Assembly: GCA_964509195.1 (NCBI GenBank)
Contig: CAZDWJ010000002.1
Span: 124,001 to 188,000, forward strand
Length of the DNA: 64,000 nucleotides
Source: UBA4802 sp964509195
Lineage (GTDB): Bacteria > Spirochaetota > UBA4802 > UB4802
Reading direction: 5' to 3'
This document shows positions 27,375-37,089 of this stretch, piece after piece. A program made the translations under genes and the position numbers. The stretch's first letter is position 1; every line of letters starts with the position of its first letter. The notes below the pieces were generated by a model, which made no database searches, was not told where the DNA came from, and was given only the letters and a program-made list of their open reading frames with translations.

Positions 27375-27749
27375 ATGGCAAATAAGAAAGTTATCTTAGT
27401 AATTGACGACGATCCGGATATTTTAGATTCTATCAAAGCTATTCTTTCTGCAAATGGATTTGATGTTGTTACTGCACTGAGTGGAAAAGAAGGTATCGAT
27501 GCAGTTGCAGCAAGCAACCCAGATCTTATTTTGTGCGATATGATGATGGAAAGAATAGATGCGGGGACAAAGGTGGCTCAGGAAATTAAAAAGAGTAACC
27601 CGTCGTTGCCAATTTACCTTTTGAGCAGCATTGGTACAGCAACTGCAACTAATGTCGAAATTGACAAATTAGGATTTAATGGTGTTTTCCAGAAACCAGT
27701 TAATCCAGACAATCTGGTTTCAACAATTAAGAAGGCACTCAATATGTAA
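27375..27749 (+). CDS. Stand-alone response regulator receiver protein
   Basis: 124 residues made only of a CheY-like receiver domain. It has an acidic pocket ('VIDDDPDILDS', about residues 8-18), the phosphoacceptor Asp in 'LILCDMMM' (about 56) and the conserved lysine in 'FQKPVNPDNL' (about 105). There is no output domain, so it must act through a partner. It ends the hoxFUYHW cluster, 24 bases after hoxW, with its own AGGAGT site, and a strong terminator follows. A link with hydrogenase activity or expression is plausible from position only; the partner kinase is unknown. Confidence 0.85.
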   Translation: MANKKVILVIDDDPDILDSIKAILSANGFDVVTALSGKEGIDAVAASNPDLILCDMMMERIDAGTKVAQEIKKSNPSLPIYLLSSIGTATATNVEIDKLGFNGVFQKPVNPDNLVSTIKKALNM

Positions 27750-27798
27750 TAACTATCGCATACAATGTTTTAAAATATTTTAATTTTCTTTGTTACAT

Positions 27799-27830
27799 AA
27801 AAAAGCGGGCTTATAATAACCCGCTTTTTT
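27799..27830. terminator. Bidirectional rho-independent terminator
   Basis: The stem AAAAAAGCGGG (27799-27809) pairs perfectly with CCCGCTTTTTT (27820-27830) across a 10-base loop, flanked by A and T runs on each side. It lies between convergent genes (receiver gene and pgk), so it can end both transcripts. Confidence 0.93.
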
Positions 27831-27854
27831 ATTTTTATGTTCGACAGCAACTGA

Positions 27855-29039
27855 TTATTTATCCAGTGCTTTAACAGCTGGCAGCACTTTCCCTTCCATA
27901 AGCTCCAGGAAAGCACCACCTGCAGTGGATATGTATGACATTTTATCAGAATATCCAGAGGCATTAATTGCTGCACCTGTATCGCCACCACCAATGACGC
28001 TAGTACAACCTGAATCTCCAACAACTTTGGCAATTTCATTTGTGCCGTCAGCAAACTCTTTTGTTTCAAATGCACCTAAAGGCCCATTCCAGATAACTGT
28101 TTTGGACTGCTTTATAATTTCTGCAAATTTCTTGCGTGTAGCAGGACCAATGTCAACGCCTTCTTTATTATCTGGGATACTATTAATCGACACAACTTCT
28201 TTGCCTTCAGGGTTATCAAATGTATTAGCAACTACGATGTCTTCAGGAAGAACTAAGTTAACATTGTGCTTTTTTGCTAGCTCTATGATTTCTTTTGCTG
28301 TGTTAAGCTGGTCATCTTCAACTACTGATTTGCCTATTTTGTAACCTAGTGCTTTCAGAAATGTATATGACATTCCACCGCCAATAAGCAGGTTATTCAC
28401 TTTGGGGATAATATTTTTAAGTACATCGATCTTAGTAGAAATTTTAACGCCCCCTATGATTGCTGTAACAGGTTTTTGGGGTTGTACCAAAGCCTTCTTA
28501 AAATACTCTAGTTCATCTTTCATTAAAAAACCTGCAACACATTCTTTAACATATCGTGTAATTGCTTCATTCGAAGCGTGACCACGGTGAGCTGTAGCAA
28601 ATGCATCATTGACATACACCTCTGCCAGCGAACCAAGTAATTTCCCAAAGTTTTCATCATTTTTTTCTTCTTCTGGATAAAACCTGATATTTTCCAGAAG
28701 TGCTACATCACCAGGCTTTAATTTACTGATTTCATCCTGTATGCCCTGCGTAATAGGTTTATCAATAAACACCACATCTTTTTTAAGCAACTCTGAAAGT
28801 CGTTTGGCAACTGGTTTTAATGACATTTCAGGCACTGCTTTGCCGTTTGGCCTGCCAAGGTGTGATACCAAAATCACTGTTGCGTTTTGCTTTAAGCAGT
28901 ATTCAATAGTTGGCAGAGTAGAAGTAATACGCGTATCATCGGTAATATTCATATTCTTGTCATAAGGAACATTAAAATCAGCGCGTATTAAAACTTTTTT
29001 ATTGCTGACGTCAATCTCATCTAGATATTTTATAGCCAT
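27855..29039 (-). CDS. pgk: Phosphoglycerate kinase
   Basis: 394 residues, normal for bacterial PGK, which makes ATP and 3-phosphoglycerate from 1,3-bisphosphoglycerate in glycolysis. Motifs include 'RADFNVPYDKN' (substrate binding), 'VSHLGRPNGK', 'FMKDELEYFKKAL' (read as 'LMKDELEYFKKA'), 'AIIGGVKISTKI' and the nucleotide-binding 'SVIGGGDTGAAINASG' near the C-terminus. A GAGGTGG site precedes the ATG at 29039. The gene is preceded by tatC on the same strand (92 bases) and shares the bidirectional terminator with the hox operon. Confidence 0.95.
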   Translation of the reverse strand: MAIKYLDEIDVSNKKVLIRADFNVPYDKNMNITDDTRITSTLPTIEYCLKQNATVILVSHLGRPNGKAVPEMSLKPVAKRLSELLKKDVVFIDKPITQGIQDEISKLKPGDVALLENIRFYPEEEKNDENFGKLLGSLAEVYVNDAFATAHRGHASNEAITRYVKECVAGFLMKDELEYFKKALVQPQKPVTAIIGGVKISTKIDVLKNIIPKVNNLLIGGGMSYTFLKALGYKIGKSVVEDDQLNTAKEIIELAKKHNVNLVLPEDIVVANTFDNPEGKEVVSINSIPDNKEGVDIGPATRKKFAEIIKQSKTVIWNGPLGAFETKEFADGTNEIAKVVGDSGCTSVIGGGDTGAAINASGYSDKMSYISTAGGAFLELMEGKVLPAVKALDK

Positions 29040-29131
29040 AATCCACCTCTTATGTAGATATAATTATAAACTCCTTGTATAAGTTGAACCATAGCTACAT
29101 TTGGTCAAAAATATAAAAAATTGTCAAATAG

Positions 29132-30133
29132 TTATTGAGCAAGTTCTTTTCGCTTTTTACGTATAACAATAAATTTAGATATTACTATCGATAACTCATA
29201 TAAAAGCATCAAAGGTACAGCAACTAGTGTCAGTGTCAGAGGGTCAGTCGTCGGAGTGATCACTGCTGCAAAGATCCATATCAGGACTATCGCATATTTC
29301 CTTTTGCTTATTAAAAATGATGGTGATACTATGCCAATACGTGTCAGTATCATGATAATGATTGGCATTTCAAATGTTATGCCAATAGCAACGGCAAATA
29401 AAATAGCAAAATTGAAGTATTTGGAGGCATTGATCATATTTTCCATATCAGGAGGGGTAAAACTAAGAAGAACTTTAATTGATAGAGGCAATAAATAAAA
29501 ATATGTTGCTCCGAGGCCAGCATAAAAAAGTATAATAGCAGCAACAATTGAGTAAACTGCAAAATTTCTGTTATCTATATCTATTGCTGGTTTAATGTAT
29601 TGCCATAAATGATATACAAGTAAAGGAAGACCAATTAGCAGTCCTGTAACAAAAGATGCCTTAATGCGCAACACAAAGCCTTCAACCAGGTTAAATATAT
29701 TTAATTTATATCCTGACTCAATAAATGGTTTATTAATAGCATCTAGTAAGATATCAGAAAAATAAAAACCAAGCACAGTTAGAAGAATTACTGTAACTAA
29801 CACAATGAGAAGTCGTGAACGGAATTCATCTAAATGGTCTACTATGTTCATTGGCTTGTCGCCACGGCGCAGTGCATCAGGATCTATTTCGACTTCTTCA
29901 TGCGAATCATTGTTTGTTTTTTCATCAGCTTCTTTGATTAAAGCTTCAATCAAGTCTTTACCTAATTTTTTTGAATCTTTTTTAGTATTGTCATTATGTA
30001 ATAGCACTTCCTGACTATCATTTGATTGCTTCTTTTTTGATTTGCCTTTGTCAGAAGAAATTGCTTTCTTACTTTTAGGTTTTGCTGCGCTTTTATTCTT
30101 CTTATCATTTTTAGAATTTTGATTTTTTGCCAA
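29132..30133 (-). CDS. tatC: Sec-independent translocase subunit TatC with long lysine-rich N-terminus
   Basis: 333 residues. The TatC core (about residues 95-325) has six predicted membrane helices and starts with the conserved 'IVDHLDEFRSRLL'. It includes 'FNLVEGFVLRIKASFVTGL' and 'ITPTTDPLTLTLVAVPLMLLYE', normal for the receptor that binds twin-arginine signals. Unusually, the core is preceded by about 95 residues that are mostly Lys, Ser, Asn and Asp/Glu, with no predicted fold. The start is a TTG at 30133 supported by GAGGTG five bases upstream; a shorter form from a later start is possible. The partner tatA is 28 kb away. Confidence 0.9.
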   Translation of the reverse strand: MAKNQNSKNDKKNKSAAKPKSKKAISSDKGKSKKKQSNDSQEVLLHNDNTKKDSKKLGKDLIEALIKEADEKTNNDSHEEVEIDPDALRRGDKPMNIVDHLDEFRSRLLIVLVTVILLTVLGFYFSDILLDAINKPFIESGYKLNIFNLVEGFVLRIKASFVTGLLIGLPLLVYHLWQYIKPAIDIDNRNFAVYSIVAAIILFYAGLGATYFYLLPLSIKVLLSFTPPDMENMINASKYFNFAILFAVAIGITFEMPIIIMILTRIGIVSPSFLISKRKYAIVLIWIFAAVITPTTDPLTLTLVAVPLMLLYELSIVISKFIVIRKKRKELAQ

Positions 30134-30304
30134 TTCAACACCTCGTCGTATGTGTATTAATTAGTCATTTTCATTATGATGGGTAAATAATAATTTTTCA
30201 GATATTAAATAATGTTAAAATTAATTCTGAAAGTCTTGTAAATTTGTCAAGTGTTAATCTCAGACAAAAGATTAAATTATGAATAGCATTTGGTTTGTTA
30301 TGTC

Positions 30305-30333
30305 TTGACAATCATCATTACGTATAGTATTTT
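30305..30333 (+). promoter_or_regulatory. Candidate sigma70-type promoter for the PAS histidine kinase
   Basis: TTGACA (30305-30310) and TATTTT (30328-30333) are separated by exactly 17 bases, within the divergent tatC/kinase intergenic region. The kinase ATG at 30431 would have a leader of roughly 90 bases. The match to the -35 box is perfect and to the -10 box partial (4 of 6). Confidence 0.45.
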
Positions 30334-30430
30334 AAATTCATACATATTAACAATAAAAATAGTGTCAATTAATTGAATTGTTTGTTAAAATTTATATTTA
30401 ATAAGTGATAGGGAATAACCGTAATAAGTT

Positions 30431-33400
30431 ATGTTTGATAATTTGATGATTAGTAAATATAAATATCTGAATGCGCTGTCGATTCCTGTTATGGTATGTA
30501 ATAATAAGGGATATATAAAATATGCTAATAAATCTTTTTTACACAATAATGATCTATTCTTAAAAAACTATAAACAAATAAAGAATAAAAATATTTTTGC
30601 TATAATCCCACTCAATAATACACAAAGAGAAGAATTTGAAAAAGTTTTAAATAACGAACTGCAGAAAAATAACACTGTAGTTGAATCATCTGAAATAACA
30701 GTGAGCCGTATAGATAAAAATAATGTAATGATCCAGATATTTAGCAGGCATGCAAAAAATATTCAGCTATTATCAAATATGGTAGACACTGAAAAAAATA
30801 TTATAGATTTTTCAATGGCGACTTTTTTTTCTGCCTTTGATTTACTTGATGATCTCATACATATTACAAATAAAGACGGCTTGATTGTATTTGCTAATAA
30901 AGCAATAAAAAAATTATTTGGTGATATCAAAGGCCAATATTGCTATAAAATCTTTGGTTGTCATGATGAATTTTGCCCTGATTGTAAATTAGATTTAGTA
31001 TTAGATGGAAATACTATTCGATATGAAGTAAAACTACAAAAAAATAATCAGTATTACGATGTGATAAATTCACCATTTGTTGATTTTGATGGCAACATAT
31101 ATAAAATTTCAATTATGAGGAATCTTGAGGAAATAGTTGAAAAACAGAATACATTAGTTTTATTTCAAAATGCTATAAACAGATCTCGGAATTTAGTTTG
31201 TTTTGCAAATGAAAGCGGAGAAATATTATATGTCAATGATACTTTTATAAAATATTTTGGAGAGATTTATAAAAAAGATAATAATATTTTAAAGCTGTTG
31301 AATTATTCAAAAGATGATTTATATAAATCTATAATCAATACAGAGGTAAAAATTAAAATTGTTAATGATTATGTGTATTTTAAAGTATTTGTATATCCAA
31401 TCCAATCCTTAAGCAATGAAACAATTTATGTTTTTATTGCAAGTGACATTACTGATCTAAAAAATTTAGAAAAGAAAATAGCTATTGAAAAAAACTATTT
31501 CAAAAGCATAATTGATAATACAATTGATGGCTTCTTTGTAATTGATAAAAATCAAAATATAATTGATTGTAATCCTTCATTTATTAAAATGTTTGATTTA
31601 TCATCAGATAGTTTAGATAAATTTAAATTAGCCGAACTATTTGACCCTTTATATAAAAGAGAATTTGAAAAAAAAATAAATTATCTTAAAAAATCACGTG
31701 TTTCACAAATAACAGAAGTAAGCAGTTCTAAAAATGGATTTAAAAATTATATAATAAGTTTGAACTATTTATCTGCATCTGAAAATGATGATGAGCAATA
31801 TTATGGGTTTGTCAAAGATATTACAGATATAATTCGCCTTCATAAGATTATTGAGAATGAAAGAAATTATAACAGAAGAATAATTGAAACAGTTAAACTG
31901 GGTTTTGTGGTTATTAACGAATTTGGTGAAATTATTGATTATAATAATGCATTTTTACATCTGATTGGACGTTCAGGCAAAAACGTAAAAGGAGAAATGT
32001 TCAGTTCTTATATTAAGCCAGTTGAAAAAGATAATATTGATGGTTTAAATATTTCTTCTTCTGGAATGTTGTTGGATTTTGAAGCTTTGGTATATGCTGC
32101 AGATGGTCAGGAAAAGAATGTAATTGTATCCATGTCAAAACTTTATGATATATTAGGTAATTATTTGGGGAATTTTGCTTTTATCCGTGATGTGACGCAT
32201 CAGAAAAAAATTGAGAATGAAATTATTCAGCAGTCACGGCAAATTATAGAACTTGTTAATTCGTTAACTCAATTTACTGCGAATGTTGTTCGTATAGATG
32301 ATATGGATAATTTATTATTACAAATAAATTCATTCATAAATAATATATTAAATCCAGATTATGTGGAAATTCTTGTGAGTGCCAATGAGAGGTATACCAG
32401 TCATTTGTATAAAGATAACAAGCATGCTATTAATAATACAGAAATAAGTTATAAAACTTCTTTTATTATCCAAAAACTATCTAAAAGCAAATCCATTCTT
32501 ACTGTAACTGATCCAATTGTAGAATTAAATGACGAGGATCAATTGCTTTTTAAGAACATTCTTATATTTAAAAATATAATTTTCATACCAATTTTTGTTG
32601 TAAAGGAACTAAAAATAGTAATTATTGTAGCATTCAACAAACATTTTGAAATAATAAATAATGTTATTATCACTATCTTAACAGGCGTTGCTAATTTAAT
32701 TGCAATATCTTTTGAAAAAATAAACTCAATATCTGAACAAACAAAAATGAAAGAGGCGCTTGATAGATATGAAAAATTGGTTGCTATTGGAAGGATAATA
32801 GCAGGTGTTGCACATGAAATCAATAACCCTTTATCGATAATGCAATTAGATATAGCTGAGCTAGATCAAAAGATTGAAGAGAGGGATTATGACCCTGAAA
32901 TTAAAGACATTATCAAATCTTTACTGGAAGAAATACAGCGCATCAGTAATATAGTTAAGCAACTTAAAGATTATGCTAAACCCGCAACCTTAAACGATGA
33001 TATAATAAATCTCAATGATATATTCAGGATATATCCGTTAAAGATTCTTTCCAAAAACATACAAAAAAAAGGTATACCAATTAATGTAAATATTCCAAAG
33101 CAAAAGGTATTTGTTAAAATGCCACTTACAAGGTTAATTCAGATTATTATGAATGTTCTCACAAATGCAGAAGATGCAGTGGTAGAAAAAGGCGAGGGAA
33201 GTATAAATATTGATATATCAACAGAATACCGTGATGATAAAAGTTTTGCTCGTTTATCTATTAACGACACAGGTATAGGTATTGATGAGGAATATAAACA
33301 TTTATTATTTGAACCTTTTTTTACAACAAAACCTAAAGAAGGAACTGGTTTAGGATTATCAATTTCATATTCTATCATAAAAAGCTACAATGGTGAGATT

Positions 33401-33469
33401 GAAATAAATAGTAAAAGAGGAATTGGTACTGAAGTTATCATATTATTACCAATTTACCAGAAAAGTTAA
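30431..33469 (+). CDS. Multi-PAS/GAF sensor histidine kinase
   Basis: 1012 residues without clear membrane helices, so probably cytoplasmic. About five PAS-like repeats (roughly residues 10-595) are followed by a GAF-like segment (about 620-780). HisKA follows with phospho-acceptor H795 in 'GVAHEINNPLS'. The ATP-binding domain has 'NVLTNAEDAV', 'NDTGIGI' and 'GTGLGLSISYSII' at the C-terminus. The second PAS region carries a cysteine cluster (C171, C177, C182, C185) that might bind metal or sense redox. No response regulator is adjacent; the nearest receiver is the lone protein at 27375. It is transcribed alone from a likely promoter at 30305. Confidence 0.88.
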   Translation: MFDNLMISKYKYLNALSIPVMVCNNKGYIKYANKSFLHNNDLFLKNYKQIKNKNIFAIIPLNNTQREEFEKVLNNELQKNNTVVESSEITVSRIDKNNVMIQIFSRHAKNIQLLSNMVDTEKNIIDFSMATFFSAFDLLDDLIHITNKDGLIVFANKAIKKLFGDIKGQYCYKIFGCHDEFCPDCKLDLVLDGNTIRYEVKLQKNNQYYDVINSPFVDFDGNIYKISIMRNLEEIVEKQNTLVLFQNAINRSRNLVCFANESGEILYVNDTFIKYFGEIYKKDNNILKLLNYSKDDLYKSIINTEVKIKIVNDYVYFKVFVYPIQSLSNETIYVFIASDITDLKNLEKKIAIEKNYFKSIIDNTIDGFFVIDKNQNIIDCNPSFIKMFDLSSDSLDKFKLAELFDPLYKREFEKKINYLKKSRVSQITEVSSSKNGFKNYIISLNYLSASENDDEQYYGFVKDITDIIRLHKIIENERNYNRRIIETVKLGFVVINEFGEIIDYNNAFLHLIGRSGKNVKGEMFSSYIKPVEKDNIDGLNISSSGMLLDFEALVYAADGQEKNVIVSMSKLYDILGNYLGNFAFIRDVTHQKKIENEIIQQSRQIIELVNSLTQFTANVVRIDDMDNLLLQINSFINNILNPDYVEILVSANERYTSHLYKDNKHAINNTEISYKTSFIIQKLSKSKSILTVTDPIVELNDEDQLLFKNILIFKNIIFIPIFVVKELKIVIIVAFNKHFEIINNVIITILTGVANLIAISFEKINSISEQTKMKEALDRYEKLVAIGRIIAGVAHEINNPLSIMQLDIAELDQKIEERDYDPEIKDIIKSLLEEIQRISNIVKQLKDYAKPATLNDDIINLNDIFRIYPLKILSKNIQKKGIPINVNIPKQKVFVKMPLTRLIQIIMNVLTNAEDAVVEKGEGSINIDISTEYRDDKSFARLSINDTGIGIDEEYKHLLFEPFFTTKPKEGTGLGLSISYSIIKSYNGEIEINSKRGIGTEVIILLPIYQKS

Positions 33470-33577
33470 CGTACTTTTATTAACTATCGGTAAAGCACTA
33501 TTATGTAGATTAGATGAATCAAAAAAGTGTTAATTATTAAAAAAATAATTGATTGTGAAAAAGCTACAAAATATATG

Positions 33578-33609
33578 TTGACAAAAAACCTATTGTATTG
33601 ACTTATAAT
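33578..33609 (+). promoter_or_regulatory. Possible promoter of the acyl-CoA ligase gene (long spacer)
   Basis: A perfect TTGACA (33578-33583) and a perfect TATAAT (33604-33609) lie upstream of the gene, but 20 bases apart, which is longer than the usual 16-18. A second TTGAC at 33598 is too close to the -10 box. It is recorded as a weak candidate. Confidence 0.25.
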
Positions 33610-33665
33610 AAAAATAGTGAAAAAATATATTATGTATATTAAATATTAGGTATATGGAGGATCTA

Positions 33666-35480
33666 ATGATACAATATCAGGAAAATTCAATGCCTGCAAT
33701 TTTTCAAAGACAGGTTAAAAAGTTAGGTGAACAGGGATGTGTAGCTTACAAAAAGGATGGGGTATATATTGATATATCCTGGAATCAAATGGATCAACTT
33801 ATTAGAAATTTTGCTTATTATCTACTATCGCTAGGTATTAAGAAAGGTTCTAAGATTGCACTCTTTTCTCCAAACCGTTATGAGTGGTTTGTTGCAGATA
33901 TGGCGATATTATCCATTGGAGCAGTAAATGTACCAATTTATGCAACAAACTCATCAGAAGAAGCATATTATATTATTGATAATTCTGATAGTGTCCTGTG
34001 TATTGTGGGAACCGAAGATCATCTAGACCGAGTTTTGAAAGTTAAGAAGAAATTAACTAAAATAACACAAATTATAATATTTGATGAAATAAAGAACAAA
34101 AAGCCAGGTGTAATAACATTATCACAGGCTATAGAAAGAGGAAAGGTTTATAAAAACAAAAATGAATTTGAAAAAAGAATAAAATCAATTAAAAAATCAG
34201 ATATTGCTACAATAATATATACTTCGGGTACTACTGGAAATCCTAAAGGTGTCATGTTAACACATGGCAACTTTGTAGCTAATGTTAATCAAATATTATA
34301 TGATTTTAGCGATTATGTAACATATCAGGATGTGTGTCTATCATTTTTACCGTTATCGCATTCTCTTGAACGTACAGCAGGGTATTATCTGGCAATAGCT
34401 GGTGGTGCAAAAATTGCATATGCAGAAGATTTCTCAACAGTTCCACAGAATCTGGCAGAAATCAGGCCCAATTTTATTGTTAGTGTGCCGCGATTATATG
34501 AAAAGATTCATGCAGGGATACTTGCCAGAGCTGCAGATGTAAAAGGAATCAAAAAGGCACTATTCAACTGGTCGCTGTATGTTGCAAAGAAAAATACTCC
34601 CTTTGTATGTCAGGATAAAAAGCCTAAAGGTTTATTAGGTTTACAAGTTAAGTTAGCCAATAAGCTAATCTGGTCAAAACTAAAAGCTGCATTAGGTTTT
34701 GACAGAATACGCATAGCAGTATCAGGAGGAGGCCCATTAGCAGTCTCAGATGCTGAATTTTTCCTTGGAATGGGCATAGTCATTCTGGAAGGTTTTGGTC
34801 TTACCGAGACAACACCTGTTACAAATGTGAATAGGCCTGGGATGATTCAACCTGGTTCTGTTGGTCCTGCTTTAAAGGATACTGTAATTAAAATTGCAGA
34901 TGATGGCGAAATTTTGATTAAAGGACCACAGGTGATGAAGGGATATTATAAAAATCCCAAGGCCACAAAAGAAGTATTCACCAAGGATGGATTTTTTAAA
35001 ACAGGCGATATTGGTGTGATTGATGAAAAAGGAAGACTATACATCACTGGTAGGATAAAAGATATCATTGTTACTGCTGGTGGTAAAAATATTTCACCAC
35101 AAAACATTGAAAATAGTCTAAAAGAATCCAAATACATTGAACAGGTAGCAGTAATTGGTGATAGAAGGAAATATTTATCAGCTCTAATAATTCCTGCTTT
35201 TGAGGAACTTGGAAAATGGGCTAAAAAGAAAGGGATTCAGTTCACTAGCAATAAAGAACTGATTGAAAATGAACAGGTCAATGAGTTGATTTCACAGGAG
35301 ATCCAAAAATTCACAAAACAATTTTCTCGTGTTGAGCAGATAAGAAAATTCAAACTGTTAGAAGCTGAATGGAGCCAGGCAAGTGGAGAGCTTACCCCAA
35401 CATTAAAAGTAAAACGCCGAGTTATTGAGCAGAAATATGCAAAAGAAATAGAATCTATGTATCCAAAAGATATGGAGTAA
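33666..35480 (+). CDS. Long-chain fatty acid-CoA ligase (AMP-forming)
   Basis: 604 residues of the ANL superfamily, activating a carboxylic acid with ATP and CoA. The P-loop motif 'YTSGTTGNPKGVMLTH' lies near residue 180. It also has 'GFGLTETTPV' and the hinge region 'GRLYITGRIKDIIVTAGGKN' with the C-terminal catalytic Lys region downstream. The length fits long-chain acyl-CoA ligases of the FadD15/FAA type. The ATG at 33666 is chosen because GGAGG at 33656-33660 lies 5 bases upstream; an ATG at 33654 overlaps that box. It stands alone and converges on ahcY. Confidence 0.87.
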   Translation: MIQYQENSMPAIFQRQVKKLGEQGCVAYKKDGVYIDISWNQMDQLIRNFAYYLLSLGIKKGSKIALFSPNRYEWFVADMAILSIGAVNVPIYATNSSEEAYYIIDNSDSVLCIVGTEDHLDRVLKVKKKLTKITQIIIFDEIKNKKPGVITLSQAIERGKVYKNKNEFEKRIKSIKKSDIATIIYTSGTTGNPKGVMLTHGNFVANVNQILYDFSDYVTYQDVCLSFLPLSHSLERTAGYYLAIAGGAKIAYAEDFSTVPQNLAEIRPNFIVSVPRLYEKIHAGILARAADVKGIKKALFNWSLYVAKKNTPFVCQDKKPKGLLGLQVKLANKLIWSKLKAALGFDRIRIAVSGGGPLAVSDAEFFLGMGIVILEGFGLTETTPVTNVNRPGMIQPGSVGPALKDTVIKIADDGEILIKGPQVMKGYYKNPKATKEVFTKDGFFKTGDIGVIDEKGRLYITGRIKDIIVTAGGKNISPQNIENSLKESKYIEQVAVIGDRRKYLSALIIPAFEELGKWAKKKGIQFTSNKELIENEQVNELISQEIQKFTKQFSRVEQIRKFKLLEAEWSQASGELTPTLKVKRRVIEQKYAKEIESMYPKDME

Positions 35481-35492
35481 TTATTGTTATGC

Positions 35493-35516
35493 AGGGGTGG
35501 CCAAAAGTCCACCCCT
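35493..35516. terminator. GC-rich hairpin between convergent genes, likely terminator
   Basis: AGGGGTGG (35493-35500) pairs perfectly with CCACCCCT (35509-35516) over an 8-base loop. It lies just after the acyl-CoA ligase stop and before the ahcY 3' end. No long T run follows on either strand, so it may need Rho or act as an RNA-stabilising end. Confidence 0.6.
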
Positions 35517-35528
35517 TATGAATATATG

Positions 35529-36980
35529 TTAATATCTATAATGATCTGGCTTGTAAGGGCCGTCTATTTCTACACCAAGGTAAGCAGCCTGTTTTGGTGT
35601 AAGACGTGTTAATTTTACACCCAATCTGCCCAAATGTAATCGTGCAACTTCTTCATCCAGTTTCTTGGGCAATGTATAGACTTTCTTTTCTAATTTCTTT
35701 GTTGCTAATTCAATCTGTGCAAGGGTTTGATTTGTAAAACTGGTACTCATCACAAAACTTGGATGGCCATTTGCATTTCCCAAGTTAACCAATCGTCCTT
35801 CGGAAAGTACAATAATCGACCTGCCTGATTCAAGTATCCATTTATCAACCTGAGGCTTAATGTTTATTCGTTTGCATTTTTTATTATTTTCAAGATAGCT
35901 CATTTCAATTTCGCTGTCAAAATGGCCGATGTTACATACTATCGCTTCATCTTTCATTCGTTCCATATGTTCACCACGGATAACATCACAGCAACCGGTT
36001 GCTGTAACAAAGATGTCACCTATTTCAACAACGTCTTCTAGAGTCTTCACTTCATATCCTTCCATTACAGCCTGAAGCGCGCAGATAGGATCAATTTCAG
36101 TAACTATCACCCGTGCTCCAAATCCACGCATGGATTGGGCACACCCTTTGCCAACATCTCCATACCCGCACACTACCACAACTTTTCCTGCAACCATAAC
36201 ACCTGTTGCCCGTTTAATGCCATCAGCTAATGATTCGCGGCATCCGTATAAATTGTCAAATTTTGACTTTGTAACTGAGTCATTGACATTTATTGCAGGG
36301 AATAACAATTCACCTGATTTTTCCAGTTGATATAAACGGTGCACCCCGGTAGTAGTTTCTTCTGAAACGCCTTTTATTTTTGATGCTATGGTGGTCCAAC
36401 GTTTAGGATTGATGGCATACGATAAACGCAATCTATCGATAAGACACTGCATATCTTTGCTATCGTATTCTTTTTCAAGTATAGATGGATCGTTTTCAGC
36501 TTTAACACCTAAATGCACAAATAGCGTTGCATCACCGCCATCATCAACAATAAGATCAGGTCCACTACCATCAGGCCATATTAGAGCTTGTTCGGTACAC
36601 CACCAGTACTCTTCAAGAGTTTCGCCTTTCCACGCAAATACAGCAGCGGTACCAGCTTTGGCAATAGCAGCAGCAGCATGGTCCTGTGTGGAAAAAATAT
36701 TGCAGGATGCCCATCGAATATCTGCTCCCAGATGGTGTAGAGTTTCAATAAGCATTGCTGTCTGAATGGTCATATGGAGGCTTCCACTTATCCGCATGTC
36801 TTTTAATGGTTTTTGATTTCCGTATTTTTGTCGCAATACCATTAGCCCTGGCATTTCGTTTTCTGCAAGTTGTAGTTCTTTTTGGCCCAATTCTGCCAGC
36901 GTAATATCTTTCACTTTATAAGGAAGTTTTGCATCATATTCAAGAATTGTGGTACTATCTTTTCGTAAAGGCTTAATCAT
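35529..36980 (-). CDS. ahcY: S-adenosylhomocysteinase (adenosylhomocysteinase)
   Basis: 483 residues. It splits S-adenosylhomocysteine into homocysteine and adenosine, relieving inhibition of methyltransferases. Visible are 'STQDHAAAAIAKAGTAAVFA' (substrate binding), 'NVNDSVTKSKFDNLYGCRES' (catalytic Lys/Asp region), the NAD-binding 'CGYGDVGKGCAQSMRGFG' and the C-terminal 'PDHYRY'. The ~40-residue insertion around residues 155-195 marks the long, plant-like class. The ATG at 36980 is preferred over the one at 36992, because GAGGTG, the probable ribosome-binding site, overlaps the earlier ATG. No SAH riboswitch is visible: only about 50 bases separate it from the divergent gene. Confidence 0.95.
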   Translation of the reverse strand: MIKPLRKDSTTILEYDAKLPYKVKDITLAELGQKELQLAENEMPGLMVLRQKYGNQKPLKDMRISGSLHMTIQTAMLIETLHHLGADIRWASCNIFSTQDHAAAAIAKAGTAAVFAWKGETLEEYWWCTEQALIWPDGSGPDLIVDDGGDATLFVHLGVKAENDPSILEKEYDSKDMQCLIDRLRLSYAINPKRWTTIASKIKGVSEETTTGVHRLYQLEKSGELLFPAINVNDSVTKSKFDNLYGCRESLADGIKRATGVMVAGKVVVVCGYGDVGKGCAQSMRGFGARVIVTEIDPICALQAVMEGYEVKTLEDVVEIGDIFVTATGCCDVIRGEHMERMKDEAIVCNIGHFDSEIEMSYLENNKKCKRINIKPQVDKWILESGRSIIVLSEGRLVNLGNANGHPSFVMSTSFTNQTLAQIELATKKLEKKVYTLPKKLDEEVARLHLGRLGVKLTRLTPKQAAYLGVEIDGPYKPDHYRY

Positions 36981-37089
36981 GATACACCTCATTTTAAATT
37001 ATTTTGTATATTAATAATACACTATCCATAGAATGAATCTGAATATTGTCAATATAAATATTTTACATAGCCATGTCGATGCTAATACT

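Noticed and set aside
33654..33665. Earlier ATG at 33654 as start of the acyl-CoA ligase
   Set aside because: It overlaps the GGAGG ribosome-binding site that serves the ATG at 33666.
36981..37032. SAH riboswitch upstream of ahcY
   Set aside because: Only about 50 bases separate the divergent starts, and no conserved riboswitch core is visible.
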